A DNA stretch of 64,000 nucleotides from [Mycobacterium] crassicus (GCF_020181615.1 NZ_CP084029.1:1039033-1103032), one strand, 5' to 3'. Positions 44,875 through 53,698 are shown, numbered from the stretch's first letter. Program-made: numbers and translations. The notes: generated by a model not told the origin, from the letters alone.

Positions 44875-46982
44875 TTCGCCGCTGTGACGGTCACCTTGAC
44901 AGTGGATGCGCCGGAATCGGAAGCGATGGTCAGCTGCGAGGCGTTGGGTCCTGAGGTGACGTGTCCGCCGGTCACCGTCACGGTGTAGCCGTTCGGGTAT
45001 TGGCTGGGCGGCACCGAGATGGTGGTCTGAGAACCGGCCGCGAAACTGCCGGAGCCGTCGGCCTGGTCGGTCGAGTAGGCGAACGAGAAGACCCCGCCCG
45101 AGAAGGACAAGGAGGTCGGGGTGCCCGAGATCACCTGCGGGTAGGGCTGGGCCAACACGTCGAGTTTGTCCCAGTTGACGTTGTCGCCCACCGGCGGCTT
45201 GCTCGGGTCGTACACCAGTGCCTGATCGTCCGGCGAGATGCTGGTGATGTCCTTGCCGGAGTAGGCCCATTCGGACCAGCCGAACAGGTACCGGTTGGAC
45301 CCCTGCAGGCTCGCGTCGATGGCGCCGAGGTTGTTGGTGGCGCCGAACTCGCTGAGCCACCCCGGGATGTTGTGCTCCTGCATGTAGTCCTGCGCGTAGC
45401 CGAACACGATGTCGGCGTTCCAGTCGCAGCCGAAGCTGGTGTTGAACAGTGCGGCCGTGAGGCAGTAGTGGTGGAACGAGAAGGCCGAGTTGGGGTCGTT
45501 CACCGTGCCCAGGTGCGTCGGTACCGGCGTGCTGCCGAAGAGGGTGTTCGGTTCGAAGAACACCGTCTTGTGCGGGTCGACCGAGCGGATGGCCGCGTCG
45601 ATCTGGTTGTAGAACGGGGTCAGTTGCTGGGCGTCGAAATACGGGTTGCCCATTACGCTGCCCAGCCAGTGCGAGCCCGCCCACGGCTCGTTCATGATGT
45701 CGTAGCCGGCCACGTTGGCGTTGCCCTTGAAGTAGTCGGCGACGGCCTGCCACGACATCGCGTAGTGGTTCTGCAGACCGATCCCATCGGATGCCTTGGT
45801 GTTGGCCCAGAACGCATCCCAGGCGTGGTTCTCCGCCGGGCTCAGGGGGTAGGTGGCCGGGAAACCCAAGCCGAAGTGAGGCAGCCCGCCGTTGAAGGTC
45901 GCCCAGTCCGGAGCACCCTCGCCGCCGAACTCCTCGTTGTAGAGGTCCTGGTGCATGTCGAGAATCGCAACGATCTTGTGCCGGGCCAGCATGTCCACGG
46001 TGTCCTTGACCGACGCCAGGTAGTTGTAGTCGATGACGCCGGGCTGCGGCTCCACTCCGGCCCAGATGATGCCTAGGCGCACCGAATTGAAGCCGTTGGC
46101 GGCCAGGAACGCGGCGTCGTCCTCGCTGAAGCCGTCGCCGGACGGCGTGTAGGGCGAAATCTTGTAGACCTGGTTGAGGCCGTGCCAGAGGACGACTTGT
46201 CCATCGGGATTGGTGAGCCAGCCGTTGGAGACCTCGACCGGAGGGGCGACCGTTCCGGTGATGCCGCCCGGCAGCGTGCCGTAGTGGCCGACCTCGCCGT
46301 GGGTTCCGGAGAGCAGTCCCGCGACGCCGCCGGCGCCGCCGAGTGCGGGCAGTCCGCTGGCGGTGTCGCCGTTGCCGGCGTCGCCGCCGTGGCCCCCGTT
46401 GCCGAAGAGCCAGGCGGCGGCTCCGCCGTCGCCGCCGGCGGCCCCGGCCCCGCCGTCACCGCCTGCGCCGCCGTTGCCGAACAGCCCGACGGCGGCGCCG
46501 CCGTGGCCGCCGGCGACGCCGTCTTCGGTGCTGTTCCAGCCCGCGCCGCCGTCACCGAACAGCCAGCCGCCGTTTCCGCCGTTGGGGTTGGCTTCGGTGC
46601 CCGCCGCGCCGTTGCCGATGACCGTCGACCCGAACAGCTGGTTGATGGCGCCGTTGACCTGGATGCCCAGTTCGCTGTCGATCCACTTCTCGGCGATGTC
46701 GTGCAGTCCGGTGTAGAAGTCGAATCCCACCGCCGGGCTCGGCTCGGCCAGCGCGGCAACTGCGGCGTCCCAGTGCTCGGGGGACAGGAACGTCGCCCAC
46801 GCGGTCGCATCGAACATGGTGTCGCCGTCAAAAGTGCCCTCGGCGGTGACAAACGGCGTGAACAGCACATCCATCATGTCGTCGACATCGGCCTGCGCCG
46901 CCGGGGTCAGCGGGGTGATCGCCAAGAACGCGGCGACTCCGACAACCTTGCTGCCCACAACTTTGCTGCGGTGACGCGACAT
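44871..46982 (-). CDS. Secreted GH5 glycosidase (endoglycoceramidase-like) with PGRS insert
   Basis: A 703-aa exported glycoside hydrolase. An N-terminal signal (basic start, hydrophobic VVGVAAFLAI, cleavage near AQA-D at ~31) is followed by a region of about 90 residues. A PGRS-like Gly/Asn/Ala stretch (about 125-230; NGGNGGWLFGDGG, LFGNGGAGGDGG) precedes the GH5 barrel. Acid/base Glu432 lies in IMNEPWAGS and nucleophile Glu545 in LSEFGATNN. A beta-rich C-terminal domain ends the chain. The barrel resembles endoglycoceramidases, which cut glycolipid headgroups. There is no PE domain. ATG 46982 is preferred to a GTG nine codons upstream. A close paralogue lies immediately upstream. Confidence 0.88.
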   Translation of the reverse strand: MSRHRSKVVGSKVVGVAAFLAITPLTPAAQADVDDMMDVLFTPFVTAEGTFDGDTMFDATAWATFLSPEHWDAAVAALAEPSPAVGFDFYTGLHDIAEKWIDSELGIQVNGAINQLFGSTVIGNGAAGTEANPNGGNGGWLFGDGGAGWNSTEDGVAGGHGGAAVGLFGNGGAGGDGGAGAAGGDGGAAAWLFGNGGHGGDAGNGDTASGLPALGGAGGVAGLLSGTHGEVGHYGTLPGGITGTVAPPVEVSNGWLTNPDGQVVLWHGLNQVYKISPYTPSGDGFSEDDAAFLAANGFNSVRLGIIWAGVEPQPGVIDYNYLASVKDTVDMLARHKIVAILDMHQDLYNEEFGGEGAPDWATFNGGLPHFGLGFPATYPLSPAENHAWDAFWANTKASDGIGLQNHYAMSWQAVADYFKGNANVAGYDIMNEPWAGSHWLGSVMGNPYFDAQQLTPFYNQIDAAIRSVDPHKTVFFEPNTLFGSTPVPTHLGTVNDPNSAFSFHHYCLTAALFNTSFGCDWNADIVFGYAQDYMQEHNIPGWLSEFGATNNLGAIDASLQGSNRYLFGWSEWAYSGKDITSISPDDQALVYDPSKPPVGDNVNWDKLDVLAQPYPQVISGTPTSLSFSGGVFSFAYSTDQADGSGSFAAGSQTTISVPPSQYPNGYTVTVTGGHVTSGPNASQLTIASDSGASTVKVTVTAAN
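46411..46600. repeat. PGRS-coding segment nearly identical to 48636-48825
   Basis: This 190-base GC-rich stretch of the downstream GH5 gene is identical to the matching part of the upstream gene except for very few bases, including at silent positions. The flanking catalytic regions differ far more. Gene conversion or strong codon constraint would explain this. Confidence 0.7.
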
Positions 46983-47092
46983 CTCGAGGGACCCTGCTTT
47001 CTTGGACACAATTGCTGAGGTGTGACTGAGAAGGTAAACGAGTTACTTACACCGTGCAAGGTTGTGACTAATAGCGGGCGAGATGGCGCTCA

Positions 47093-49234
47093 TCAGGGCT
47101 TCGGTGTCACGGTCACATTCACCATGGTTGCGCCGGCCTCGGAGCTGATGGTCAGCTGCGAGGCGTTGGGTCCTGAGGCGACGTGTCCGCCGGTCACCGT
47201 CACGGTGTAGCCGTTCGGGTACTGACTGGTGGGTACCGAGATGGAGGTCTGCGAGCCGGCCGCGAACGCGCCGGAGCCGTCGGCGTGGTCGGTGGAGTAG
47301 CTGAACGAGAAGACGCCGCCCGAGAAGGACCAGGAGGTCGGAATGCCCGAGATCGCCTGCGGGTAGGGCTGGGACAGCGCGTCGAGTTTCTCGAAGTTGA
47401 CGTTGTCGCCGACCGGCGGCTTGCTCAGGTCGTAGACCAGCGCCTGATCGTTCGGTGATGTACTGGTGATGTCGTTGCCGGTGTAGGCCCATTCGGTCCA
47501 ACCGACCAGATGCTGGTTGGCGGAGTTCATACCGGCGGTGATGGTCGGGATGTTGTTGGTGGCCCCGAACTCGCTGAGCAGCGCCGGGATGTTGTGCTCC
47601 TGCGCGTAGTCCATCGCGTACCCCAGGACGACGTCGGCGTTCCAGTCGCAGCCGAAGCTCAGGGTCGGAAACAGCGCATTCACCATGCAGTAGTGGTGGA
47701 ACGAGAGGGCCGTGTTGGGATCGTCGACCGTGCCCAGGTGGTTGGGCACCGGCAGGCTGGCGTCGAGGGTGGTCGGCCCGAAGAACACCGTCTTGTTCGG
47801 GTCGACGGATCGGATGGCCGCGTCGATCTGGTTGTAGAACGGGGTCAGCTGCTGGGAGTCGAAGTATGGGTTGCCCAACAGGCTGCCCAACCACTGAGAG
47901 CCGGCCCACGGCTCGTTGATGATCTCGTAGCCGGCGACGTTCGCGTCACCCTTGAAGTAGTCGGCGACGGCCTGCCACATCAGCGCGTAGTGGTTCTGCA
48001 GACCGATCCCATCGGATGCGTCGGTGTTGGCCCAGAACGCATCCCAGGCGTGGTTCTGTGCCGGGCTCACGAAGTAGCTGCCCGGGAAGCCCGCCTCGAT
48101 GTTGGGCAGCCCGCCGGTGAAGGCCGCCCAGTCCGGCGCGCCGTCGCCGCCCAGGCTGCCGCTGTAGAGGTCCTGGTGCATGTCGAGAATGGCGACGATG
48201 TTGTGGTTGGCCAGGACCTGCACAGTCTGTTGGATGGAGGACAGGTAGTTGTAGTCGATGACGCCGGGCTGCGGTTCCACCCCGGCCCAGATGACACCGA
48301 GGCGGACCGCGTTGAAGCCGTTGGCGGCCAGGAATGCGGCGTCGTCGTCGCTGAACCCGCCGGCGGACGGCTCATAGGGTGCGATCTTGTAGACCTGGTT
48401 GAGGCCGTGCCAGAGGACGACTTGTCCATCGGCGTTGGTCAGCCAGCCGTTGGACACCTCGACCGGTGGGGCGACCGTCCCGGTGATGCCGCCCGGCAGC
48501 GTGCCGAAATGCCCGGCCGCGCCGTGGGTTCCGGACCATAGCCCGGCGGTGCCGCCGGCGCCGCCGAGTGCGGGCAGTCCGCTGGTGGTGTCGCCGTTGC
48601 CGGCATCGCCGCCGTGGCCGCCGTTGCCCATCAGCCAGGCGGCGGCTCCGCCGTCGCCGCCGGCGGCCCCGGCCCCGCCGTCACCGCCTGCGCCGCCGTT
48701 GCCGAACAGCCCGACGGCGGCGCCGCCGTGGCCGCCGGCGACACCGTCTTCGGTGCTGTTCCAGCCCGCGCCGCCGTCACCGAACAGCCAGCCGCCGTTT
48801 CCGCCGTTGGGGTTGGCTTCGGTACCGGCCGCGCCGTTGCCGATCACCGTGGAGCCGAACAGTTGGTTGATGGCGCTGTTGACCTGGGCGCCCAGTTCGC
48901 TGTCGATCCACTTCTCGGCGATGTCGTGCAGTCCGGTGTAGAAGTCGAATCCCACCGCGGGACCCGGCTCGGCCAGCGCGGCAACTGCGGCGGCCCAGTG
49001 CTCGGGGGACAGGAACGTCGCCCACGCGGTCGCGTCGAACGCCGTCGTGTTGAACACCGTGTCGCCGTCAAAAGTGCCCTCGGCGGTGACAAACGGCGTG
49101 AACAGCACATCCATCATGTCGTCGACATCGGCCTGCGCCGCCGGGGTCAGCGGCGAGGCCGCAGAGGTTATGGCCAAGAACGCGGCGGCGCCGACAACCT
49201 TGCTGCCCACAATCGTGCTGCGGTGACGAGGCAT
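47093..49234 (-). CDS. Secreted GH5 glycosidase (endoglycoceramidase-like) with PGRS insert, tandem paralogue
   Basis: A 713-aa paralogue of the gene downstream, with the same order: signal peptide (MPRHRSTIVGSKVVGAAAFL, cleavage near AQA-D), N-terminal helper region, PGRS stretch, GH5 barrel and C-terminal beta domain. Catalytic Glu441 (INEPWAGS) and Glu555 (LSEFGATNN) are conserved. It carries a six-residue insertion (FNTTAF region) relative to its partner. ATG 49234 follows GAGAAGGG at eight bases. The two genes are 110 bases apart and arose by tandem duplication; divergence in the barrel loops suggests different substrates. Confidence 0.88.
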   Translation of the reverse strand: MPRHRSTIVGSKVVGAAAFLAITSAASPLTPAAQADVDDMMDVLFTPFVTAEGTFDGDTVFNTTAFDATAWATFLSPEHWAAAVAALAEPGPAVGFDFYTGLHDIAEKWIDSELGAQVNSAINQLFGSTVIGNGAAGTEANPNGGNGGWLFGDGGAGWNSTEDGVAGGHGGAAVGLFGNGGAGGDGGAGAAGGDGGAAAWLMGNGGHGGDAGNGDTTSGLPALGGAGGTAGLWSGTHGAAGHFGTLPGGITGTVAPPVEVSNGWLTNADGQVVLWHGLNQVYKIAPYEPSAGGFSDDDAAFLAANGFNAVRLGVIWAGVEPQPGVIDYNYLSSIQQTVQVLANHNIVAILDMHQDLYSGSLGGDGAPDWAAFTGGLPNIEAGFPGSYFVSPAQNHAWDAFWANTDASDGIGLQNHYALMWQAVADYFKGDANVAGYEIINEPWAGSQWLGSLLGNPYFDSQQLTPFYNQIDAAIRSVDPNKTVFFGPTTLDASLPVPNHLGTVDDPNTALSFHHYCMVNALFPTLSFGCDWNADVVLGYAMDYAQEHNIPALLSEFGATNNIPTITAGMNSANQHLVGWTEWAYTGNDITSTSPNDQALVYDLSKPPVGDNVNFEKLDALSQPYPQAISGIPTSWSFSGGVFSFSYSTDHADGSGAFAAGSQTSISVPTSQYPNGYTVTVTGGHVASGPNASQLTISSEAGATMVNVTVTPKP
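48636..48825. repeat. PGRS-coding segment nearly identical to 46411-46600
   Basis: Partner of the repeat in the downstream paralogue; same strand and same reading frame. See 46411-46600. Confidence 0.7.
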
Positions 49235-49369
49235 CTCGACAACCCTTCTCACGGACCCGCTTGTATCTGAGGCCTATCTGAGAAGTTAAGTGACCTGTTT
49301 AGCAACGCGCAAGGGTACGCCGGAAAAGGAACGCGATTCAGTCGCCGGCCACCGTTTCGGCAGCTGCGA

Positions 49370-49516
49370 TCAACACTGGGTGGCAGCGCGAATCCACTGG
49401 CGCCGGGCATCGCTCTGGCCGACGTCCGATGCAGCGGCGCGCAGCACGTAAACGGCCCGTTGGTAGTCGCCGAGGCCGCCACGAGGCGGGGTCGGCAGGC
49501 AAGGTTGGGTCTTCAT
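49370..49516 (-). CDS. Small 48-aa protein, unknown
   Basis: A 48-codon frame from ATG 49516, preceded by a near-perfect ribosome site CGGGAGGTGTTCG, to TGA at 49370. The product starts MKTQPCLPTPPRGGLGDYQ and ends WIRAATQC, with an amphipathic helical middle (AVYVLRAAASDVGQSDARRQ). I recognise no family. The strong ribosome site and placement in an otherwise empty 433-base gap make it the best candidate for a real gene there. The remaining gap sequence (49235-49369, 49517-49667) shows nothing else. Confidence 0.45.
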   Translation of the reverse strand: MKTQPCLPTPPRGGLGDYQRAVYVLRAAASDVGQSDARRQWIRAATQC

Positions 49517-49667
49517 CGAACACCTCCCGCAGGTCATGCGATGAGATGTGCAGTATCCAACCGCCGTCTGCGATCACTGCACACGCATATGCAACGCCGG
49601 CGGGCCCGAAATCTTTCCCACCGACACAGTGAGCCTGCGCACGCTGGGTGTCACGGTGCGACCGACG

Positions 49668-50540
49668 TCACCCGGCCTTGGCGATGACGTGCTCGGCGAA
49701 CCGCTCGAGATTGCGGATCTTGTTGTCCAGCGGCTCGGTGTCGTGCCCAACGATGTAGGGCACCCGGAAGCCCACGATGACGTCGGTGACGCCCTTGTCC
49801 TCCAGGCGTTTGATGCCGTCGAGGGTGAATCCGTCGACCGAGATCACGTGGATTTCGAACGGGTCATCGGCACGGCCTTCCTCCTCGCGGAGCTCCTTGA
49901 GCCGGGCGATCAGGCCGTCGAGTTCGGCCGGGTCGCCGCCGCCGTGCATCCAGCCGTCGTGGCGTGCCGCGCGGCGCAGTGCTGCTTCGGCGTGGCCGCC
50001 GATCAGGATCGGGATCGGCTGGGACGGGGCCGGGGTCATCTTGGTCTTGGGGATGTCGTAGAACTCACCGTGGAACTCGAAGTAGTCGCCGGTGGTGAGC
50101 CCCTGGATGATCTCGATGCACTCGTCCATCCGCTTGCCGCGCCGGGCGAACGGCACCCCCATCAGCTCGTAGTCCTCCGGCCAGGGGCTGGTGCCCACGC
50201 CCAGCGCCAGCCGGTTGCCGATCATCGCGGCCAGCGAACCGGCCTGCTTGGCCACCAACGCCGGCGGGCGGATCGGTAGCTTGATCACGAACGGGGTGAA
50301 CCGCAGCGTGCTGGTGACCGCGCCCAGCGCGGCGATCAACACGAACGTCTCGATGAAAGCCTTGCCGTCCAAGAACTCCCGGTTGCCGTCGGGGGTGTAG
50401 GGGTACTTCGAGTCCGACTCGAACGGGTAGGCGATGCTGTCCGGGATCGACATGGAGTGATAGCCGGCGGCCTCGGCGGCCTTGGCGAGCGGAACGTAGT
50501 AGGTCGGGTCGGTCATCGCCTCGGCGTAGGTGAAGCGCAC
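49668..50540 (-). CDS. LLM-class F420-dependent oxidoreductase
   Basis: A 290-aa luciferase-like TIM-barrel oxidoreductase. It shows MRFTYAEAMTDPTYYVPLAKAAEAAGYHSM, LRFTPFVIKLPIRPPALVAKQAGSLAAM, NRLALGVGTSPWPEDYELMG and IPILIGGHAEAALRRAAR, typical of mycobacterial F420-dependent members. In position it matches Rv0940c of M. tuberculosis. ATG 50540 is preceded by CACCGAGGAGACCACGTG. Substrate unknown. Confidence 0.9.
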   Translation of the reverse strand: MRFTYAEAMTDPTYYVPLAKAAEAAGYHSMSIPDSIAYPFESDSKYPYTPDGNREFLDGKAFIETFVLIAALGAVTSTLRFTPFVIKLPIRPPALVAKQAGSLAAMIGNRLALGVGTSPWPEDYELMGVPFARRGKRMDECIEIIQGLTTGDYFEFHGEFYDIPKTKMTPAPSQPIPILIGGHAEAALRRAARHDGWMHGGGDPAELDGLIARLKELREEEGRADDPFEIHVISVDGFTLDGIKRLEDKGVTDVIVGFRVPYIVGHDTEPLDNKIRNLERFAEHVIAKAG

Positions 50541-50579
50541 GTGGTCTCCTCGGTGGTCGCTGCGCGTACTCCGAGCAGC

Positions 50580-51302
50580 TTAGACCCGAGGCGGCATCGC
50601 GATGCGCACCTCTTCGGGGTCCTCCAGGGGATACGGCGGGTAGCCCGCGGCGCCGATCACCGTCAGTGTGCCCCATGGCGTCCGCTCGGCGACGCGACCG
50701 TCGGCGGTGTGCTCGCCGATCCGGATGCTGACCTTGGAGCCGGTCACATTGGCGCCGGGAAGCTCCGTGAAAAACATTCCCTGCCAATGGTATTGGCCGT
50801 CGATCGGGTCGAAATGCCCAGCCAGCCGGACCCGGGTCGGGTACTCCTCGCCGTTGTGGGTGAGCACCGCCGGGCCGTCGTAGGTTTCGTCTTCGCCGCC
50901 CACCGAACCGGTGAGATAGAACCGGGACAGGCCCCGGGTCGGCAGCAGGGGGCGTACCCGCACTCGGGGCGAGCGGGCTTCGATCCGGCTGGCCCCGCTG
51001 CGCTGCACGCCGTCGATGAGCCGGGCCACGTACCGGGCCTGCCGGCGGGTGTGCGGGCCGGGAATCCGGAACCGGTTGGGGATGCCGTGCGCGGCGACGA
51101 TGCCGTCCGATGCAGCGGTGGCGTCGATGATGGCCCGGGCGGCGAGCTGCTCACCATCGGGCGTCGTCACCGTCCAGGTGTCGCTGTCGCTGTCGAATCG
51201 GGTAACGGCCGCAGGATCGACGGCTCGGGCGTCGGTGATCAGCCCGTGCAGGCGTGCCGGGTCGCCGAGTACGACGACGTCGAGGACACCGGTAGGGCTC
51301 AT
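50580..51302 (-). CDS. DUF4873 protein with a truncated flavin-monooxygenase-like front
   Basis: A 240-aa protein. Residues about 125-240 match the DUF4873 pattern (YDGPAVLTHNGEEYPTRVRLAGHFDPIDGQYHWQGMFF). The first ~120 residues (VVVLGDPARLHGLITDA, TWTVTTPDGEQLAARAIIDAT) look like the last part of an FAD monooxygenase Rossmann region without its nucleotide-binding start. In many relatives DUF4873 is fused to a full flavin monooxygenase, so this may be a shortened descendant. ATG 51302 overlaps the diiron oxygenase TGA, so the two are coupled. Confidence 0.75.
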   Translation of the reverse strand: MSPTGVLDVVVLGDPARLHGLITDARAVDPAAVTRFDSDSDTWTVTTPDGEQLAARAIIDATAASDGIVAAHGIPNRFRIPGPHTRRQARYVARLIDGVQRSGASRIEARSPRVRVRPLLPTRGLSRFYLTGSVGGEDETYDGPAVLTHNGEEYPTRVRLAGHFDPIDGQYHWQGMFFTELPGANVTGSKVSIRIGEHTADGRVAERTPWGTLTVIGAAGYPPYPLEDPEEVRIAMPPRV

Positions 51303-52201
51303 AGGAAGCCGGCCCGCCGCCACATCCGCCGGGCCAGCCCGCCCATCAACCCGACCTCGGTGAAGAAGGCCGCCAGCGGGGCGAACGCGGACCGGGATGC
51401 GGCGTGGAACTGCGGGTTGGCCCGCGCCACCCGGCGAGCTTCGCGGCCGTCGAGCCCGACCCGGTTGTAGACGATCGGCAGGGTGAACAGGTGGCGGTAG
51501 AACGGCCCGCCGACACCCTGCAGGTTGGCCAGCAGCACCCGGCGGTAGCGCGGCATCGCCGGGACGCTGCGCCGCAGACCGTCGCGGGCGTACTGGATGT
51601 GGCGGGCTTCCTCGGTGACGTGAATTCGCATCACCCGCCGCACGATCGGCTGCAGGTCCGGGTCGTCGAGGATCTGGCGCTGCAGCGCGTCGAAGATCTC
51701 CTCGCCCACCAGTGCCGCGCCCCACAGGATGCTGCCGCGGAACAGGAACGGAAGAGAGTTGATGACGATGCGCTGGTAGCGCTTCGGCCGGACCGGCACA
51801 CCGCCGATCCGGTCGATGGTCTTGCCGAACATCAGCATGTGCCGGGTCTCGTCGCCCAGCTCGGTCAACGAGTAGTGGGTGGTCCGAGCGGTCGGATTCT
51901 TGTGCATCATGTCGCGCAGCAGTGCCTGGTTGAGGATGTTCTCGAACCACACGCCCGCCGACAGGACGTTGACCAGCTCCTGGCGCGACATCTCGATCTG
52001 CTGCTCGCGGGTCATCGCCTCCCACAGCGGCGTCCCGTAGAGGGTGCACATCCGCGGCGGCAGGAAGAACTTGTCCGGTTCGATCGGGGCGTCCCAGTCG
52101 ATGTCGACGACCGGGGCGTAGGACTTCTTCACCGACCCCTTCAGCAGACGCTCGGCGAATTCCTCCCGAGACGGTTCGCTCGGCCGCACCACAGTGGTCA
52201 T
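51299..52201 (-). CDS. AurF-like diiron N-oxygenase
   Basis: A 300-aa helical diiron oxygenase. Iron-binding motifs are FENILNQALLRDMMH, ELGDETRHMLMFG, EEIFDALQ and VTEEARHIQYARDGL, the pattern of p-aminobenzoate N-oxygenase AurF and its mycobacterial relatives. ATG 52201 follows GAGGGGACTCCCTG. A strong promoter lies at 52233-52261. It forms a two-gene operon with the DUF4873 protein. The substrate (amine or lipid) is not evident. Confidence 0.88.
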   Translation of the reverse strand: MTTVVRPSEPSREEFAERLLKGSVKKSYAPVVDIDWDAPIEPDKFFLPPRMCTLYGTPLWEAMTREQQIEMSRQELVNVLSAGVWFENILNQALLRDMMHKNPTARTTHYSLTELGDETRHMLMFGKTIDRIGGVPVRPKRYQRIVINSLPFLFRGSILWGAALVGEEIFDALQRQILDDPDLQPIVRRVMRIHVTEEARHIQYARDGLRRSVPAMPRYRRVLLANLQGVGGPFYRHLFTLPIVYNRVGLDGREARRVARANPQFHAASRSAFAPLAAFFTEVGLMGGLARRMWRRAGFL

Positions 52202-52232
52202 CAGGGAGTCCCCTCTCGCTTCGGTTCCCACG

Positions 52233-52289
52233 AAGTTAGGAGCCGCCACAAGACATGTCAATACCCACGGTACCGGATACCGGCGGTAC
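52233..52289 (-). promoter_or_regulatory. Strong promoter of the diiron oxygenase operon with an upstream inverted repeat
   Basis: On the minus strand TTGACA (52256-52261) and TAACTT (52233-52238) are spaced by exactly 17 bases, a near-ideal housekeeping promoter. Just upstream, the inverted repeat GTACCG-N8-CGGTAC (52270-52289) encloses CCGGATACCGG and is a plausible TetR- or activator-binding site. A further GGTACC lies near 52308. Confidence 0.6.
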
Positions 52290-52395
52290 ATTTGTGAGGG
52301 TCGTCACGGTACCTGTGCGGGCGCTGGAACATCGCATCGGCGTGCCTGCCGAATTGCGGACTGCGCGCCCCGGCATCGTGGCAGAATCCGGCCGT

Positions 52396-52794
52396 ATGCT
52401 GGCTTTTCTGATCCGCGCCGGGATGACCGGATTCGCGCTGTGGGTGGTCACCAAGATCGTTTCGGGGGTCACGTTCGTGGGCGGTGACACCACTGCGCAG
52501 CGGGTGGGCATCATCTTCGTGGTCGCGCTGATCTTCGGATTGGTCAACGCCTTCATCAAACCGGTGGTGCAACTGCTGTCGATCCCGCTGTACATCCTCA
52601 CGTTGGGGCTGTTCCACATCGTGGTGAACGCGTTGATGCTGTGGATCACCGCGTGGATCACCGACAACACCACGCACTGGGGGCTGCACATCGCCGACTT
52701 CTGGTGGGACGCCATCTGGGCGGCGATCGTGCTGTCCCTGGTGAGCTGGGCGCTGTCGCTGGTGCTGCGCGACGCCCGGCGCCTCACCCGGTAA
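52396..52794 (+). CDS. Phage-holin-family (PF04020) membrane protein
   Basis: A 132-aa protein with four hydrophobic helices: MLAFLIRAGMTGFALWVVTKIV, GIIFVVALIFGLVNAFIKPVV, LYILTLGLFHIVVNALMLWITAW and IWAAIVLSLVSWALSLVL. This is the mycobacterial holin-superfamily IV/YvlD type, of unknown function. The frame is open to 52255, but ATG 52396 starts at the first helix, with AGAAT as a possible -10 eight bases upstream. It reads toward fpg, 18 bases away. Confidence 0.82.
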   Translation: MLAFLIRAGMTGFALWVVTKIVSGVTFVGGDTTAQRVGIIFVVALIFGLVNAFIKPVVQLLSIPLYILTLGLFHIVVNALMLWITAWITDNTTHWGLHIADFWWDAIWAAIVLSLVSWALSLVLRDARRLTR

Positions 52795-52812
52795 CCGGGC
52801 AGAATCGAGGCC

Positions 52813-53676
52813 ATGCCGGAGCTGCCCGAGGTCGAAGCGCTGGCGGACCACCTGCGTCGTCACGCCGTCGGCGCGGCGGTCGGCCGTGTCGATGTGGCGG
52901 CGCTGTCGGTGCTCAAGACCTTCGATCCGCCGATCGATGCGCTGCGTGGCCGAACCGTCACCGGCGCGCAGCGCTGGGGCAAATACCTCGGAATGCAGGC
53001 CGGCGAACTGTTCCTGATCACCCACCTGTCCCGGGCGGGGTGGCTGCGTTGGTCGGACACCCTGGCGCCCGCGCCGCTTCGGCCCGGCAAGGGGCCGATC
53101 GCGTTGCGGGTGCACCTCGGTGTTCCCGGGCAGGCGCCGGGCTTCGACCTCACCGAGGCCGGCACGCAGAAGCGCCTGGCGGTGTGGCTGGTCGACGACC
53201 CGGCAAAGGTGCCGGGCATCGCCACGCTGGGCCCCGATGCGTTGGGCCTCAGCAGCCCCGATCTGTCCCGTGCCCTGGCCAGCAACACCGGGCGCATCAA
53301 GACCGTAATCACCGATCAGAAGGTGATCGCCGGGGTCGGCAACGCCTACAGCGACGAGATATTGCACACGGCGCGCATTTCCCCGTTCGCCACCGCCGCC
53401 AAGCTCTCGGCGGACCAGCTCGCCGCGCTGCATGGGGCGATGCAGTCCGTACTCGCCGACGCCGTGACCCGCTCGGTCGGGCAGCAGGCCGCCACTCTGA
53501 AAGGCGAGAAGCGCTCCGGGCTGCGGGTACACGCCCGCACCGGGCTGCCCTGCCCGGTCTGTGGCGACACGGTTCGTGAAGTGGCGTTCGCCGACAAGTC
53601 CTTCCAGTACTGCCCGACCTGTCAGACCGGTGGGAAGGTGTTGGCCGACCGGCGGATGTCGCGGCTGCTCAAGTAG
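52813..53676 (+). CDS. Formamidopyrimidine-DNA glycosylase / endonuclease VIII family protein
   Basis: A base-excision-repair glycosylase of 287 aa. The N-terminal catalytic Pro-Glu (MPELPEVEALADHL) is present, as is the helix-two-turn-helix segment with DQKVIAGVGNAYSDEILHTA. A C-terminal zinc finger (CPVCGDTVREVAFADKSFQYCPTC) carries four Cys. It is full length, unlike the shorter copy I remember at this locus in M. tuberculosis (Rv0944). Specificity between oxidised purines (Fpg) and pyrimidines (Nei) cannot be settled from the sequence alone. Confidence 0.92.
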   Translation: MPELPEVEALADHLRRHAVGAAVGRVDVAALSVLKTFDPPIDALRGRTVTGAQRWGKYLGMQAGELFLITHLSRAGWLRWSDTLAPAPLRPGKGPIALRVHLGVPGQAPGFDLTEAGTQKRLAVWLVDDPAKVPGIATLGPDALGLSSPDLSRALASNTGRIKTVITDQKVIAGVGNAYSDEILHTARISPFATAAKLSADQLAALHGAMQSVLADAVTRSVGQQAATLKGEKRSGLRVHARTGLPCPVCGDTVREVAFADKSFQYCPTCQTGGKVLADRRMSRLLK

Positions 53677-53698
53677 GACGCCGGATTATGCTGCCCCC

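Noticed and set aside
43744..45753. 669-codon minus-strand frame spanning the FAH gene and the GH5 3' part
   Set aside because: It is out of frame with GH5 and antisense to FAH; both real genes have intact catalytic motifs.
46350..46620. Possible CRISPR-like or tandem repeat array
   Set aside because: The periodicity comes from Gly-Gly-X codons of the PGRS segment; there are no uniform repeats with unique spacers.
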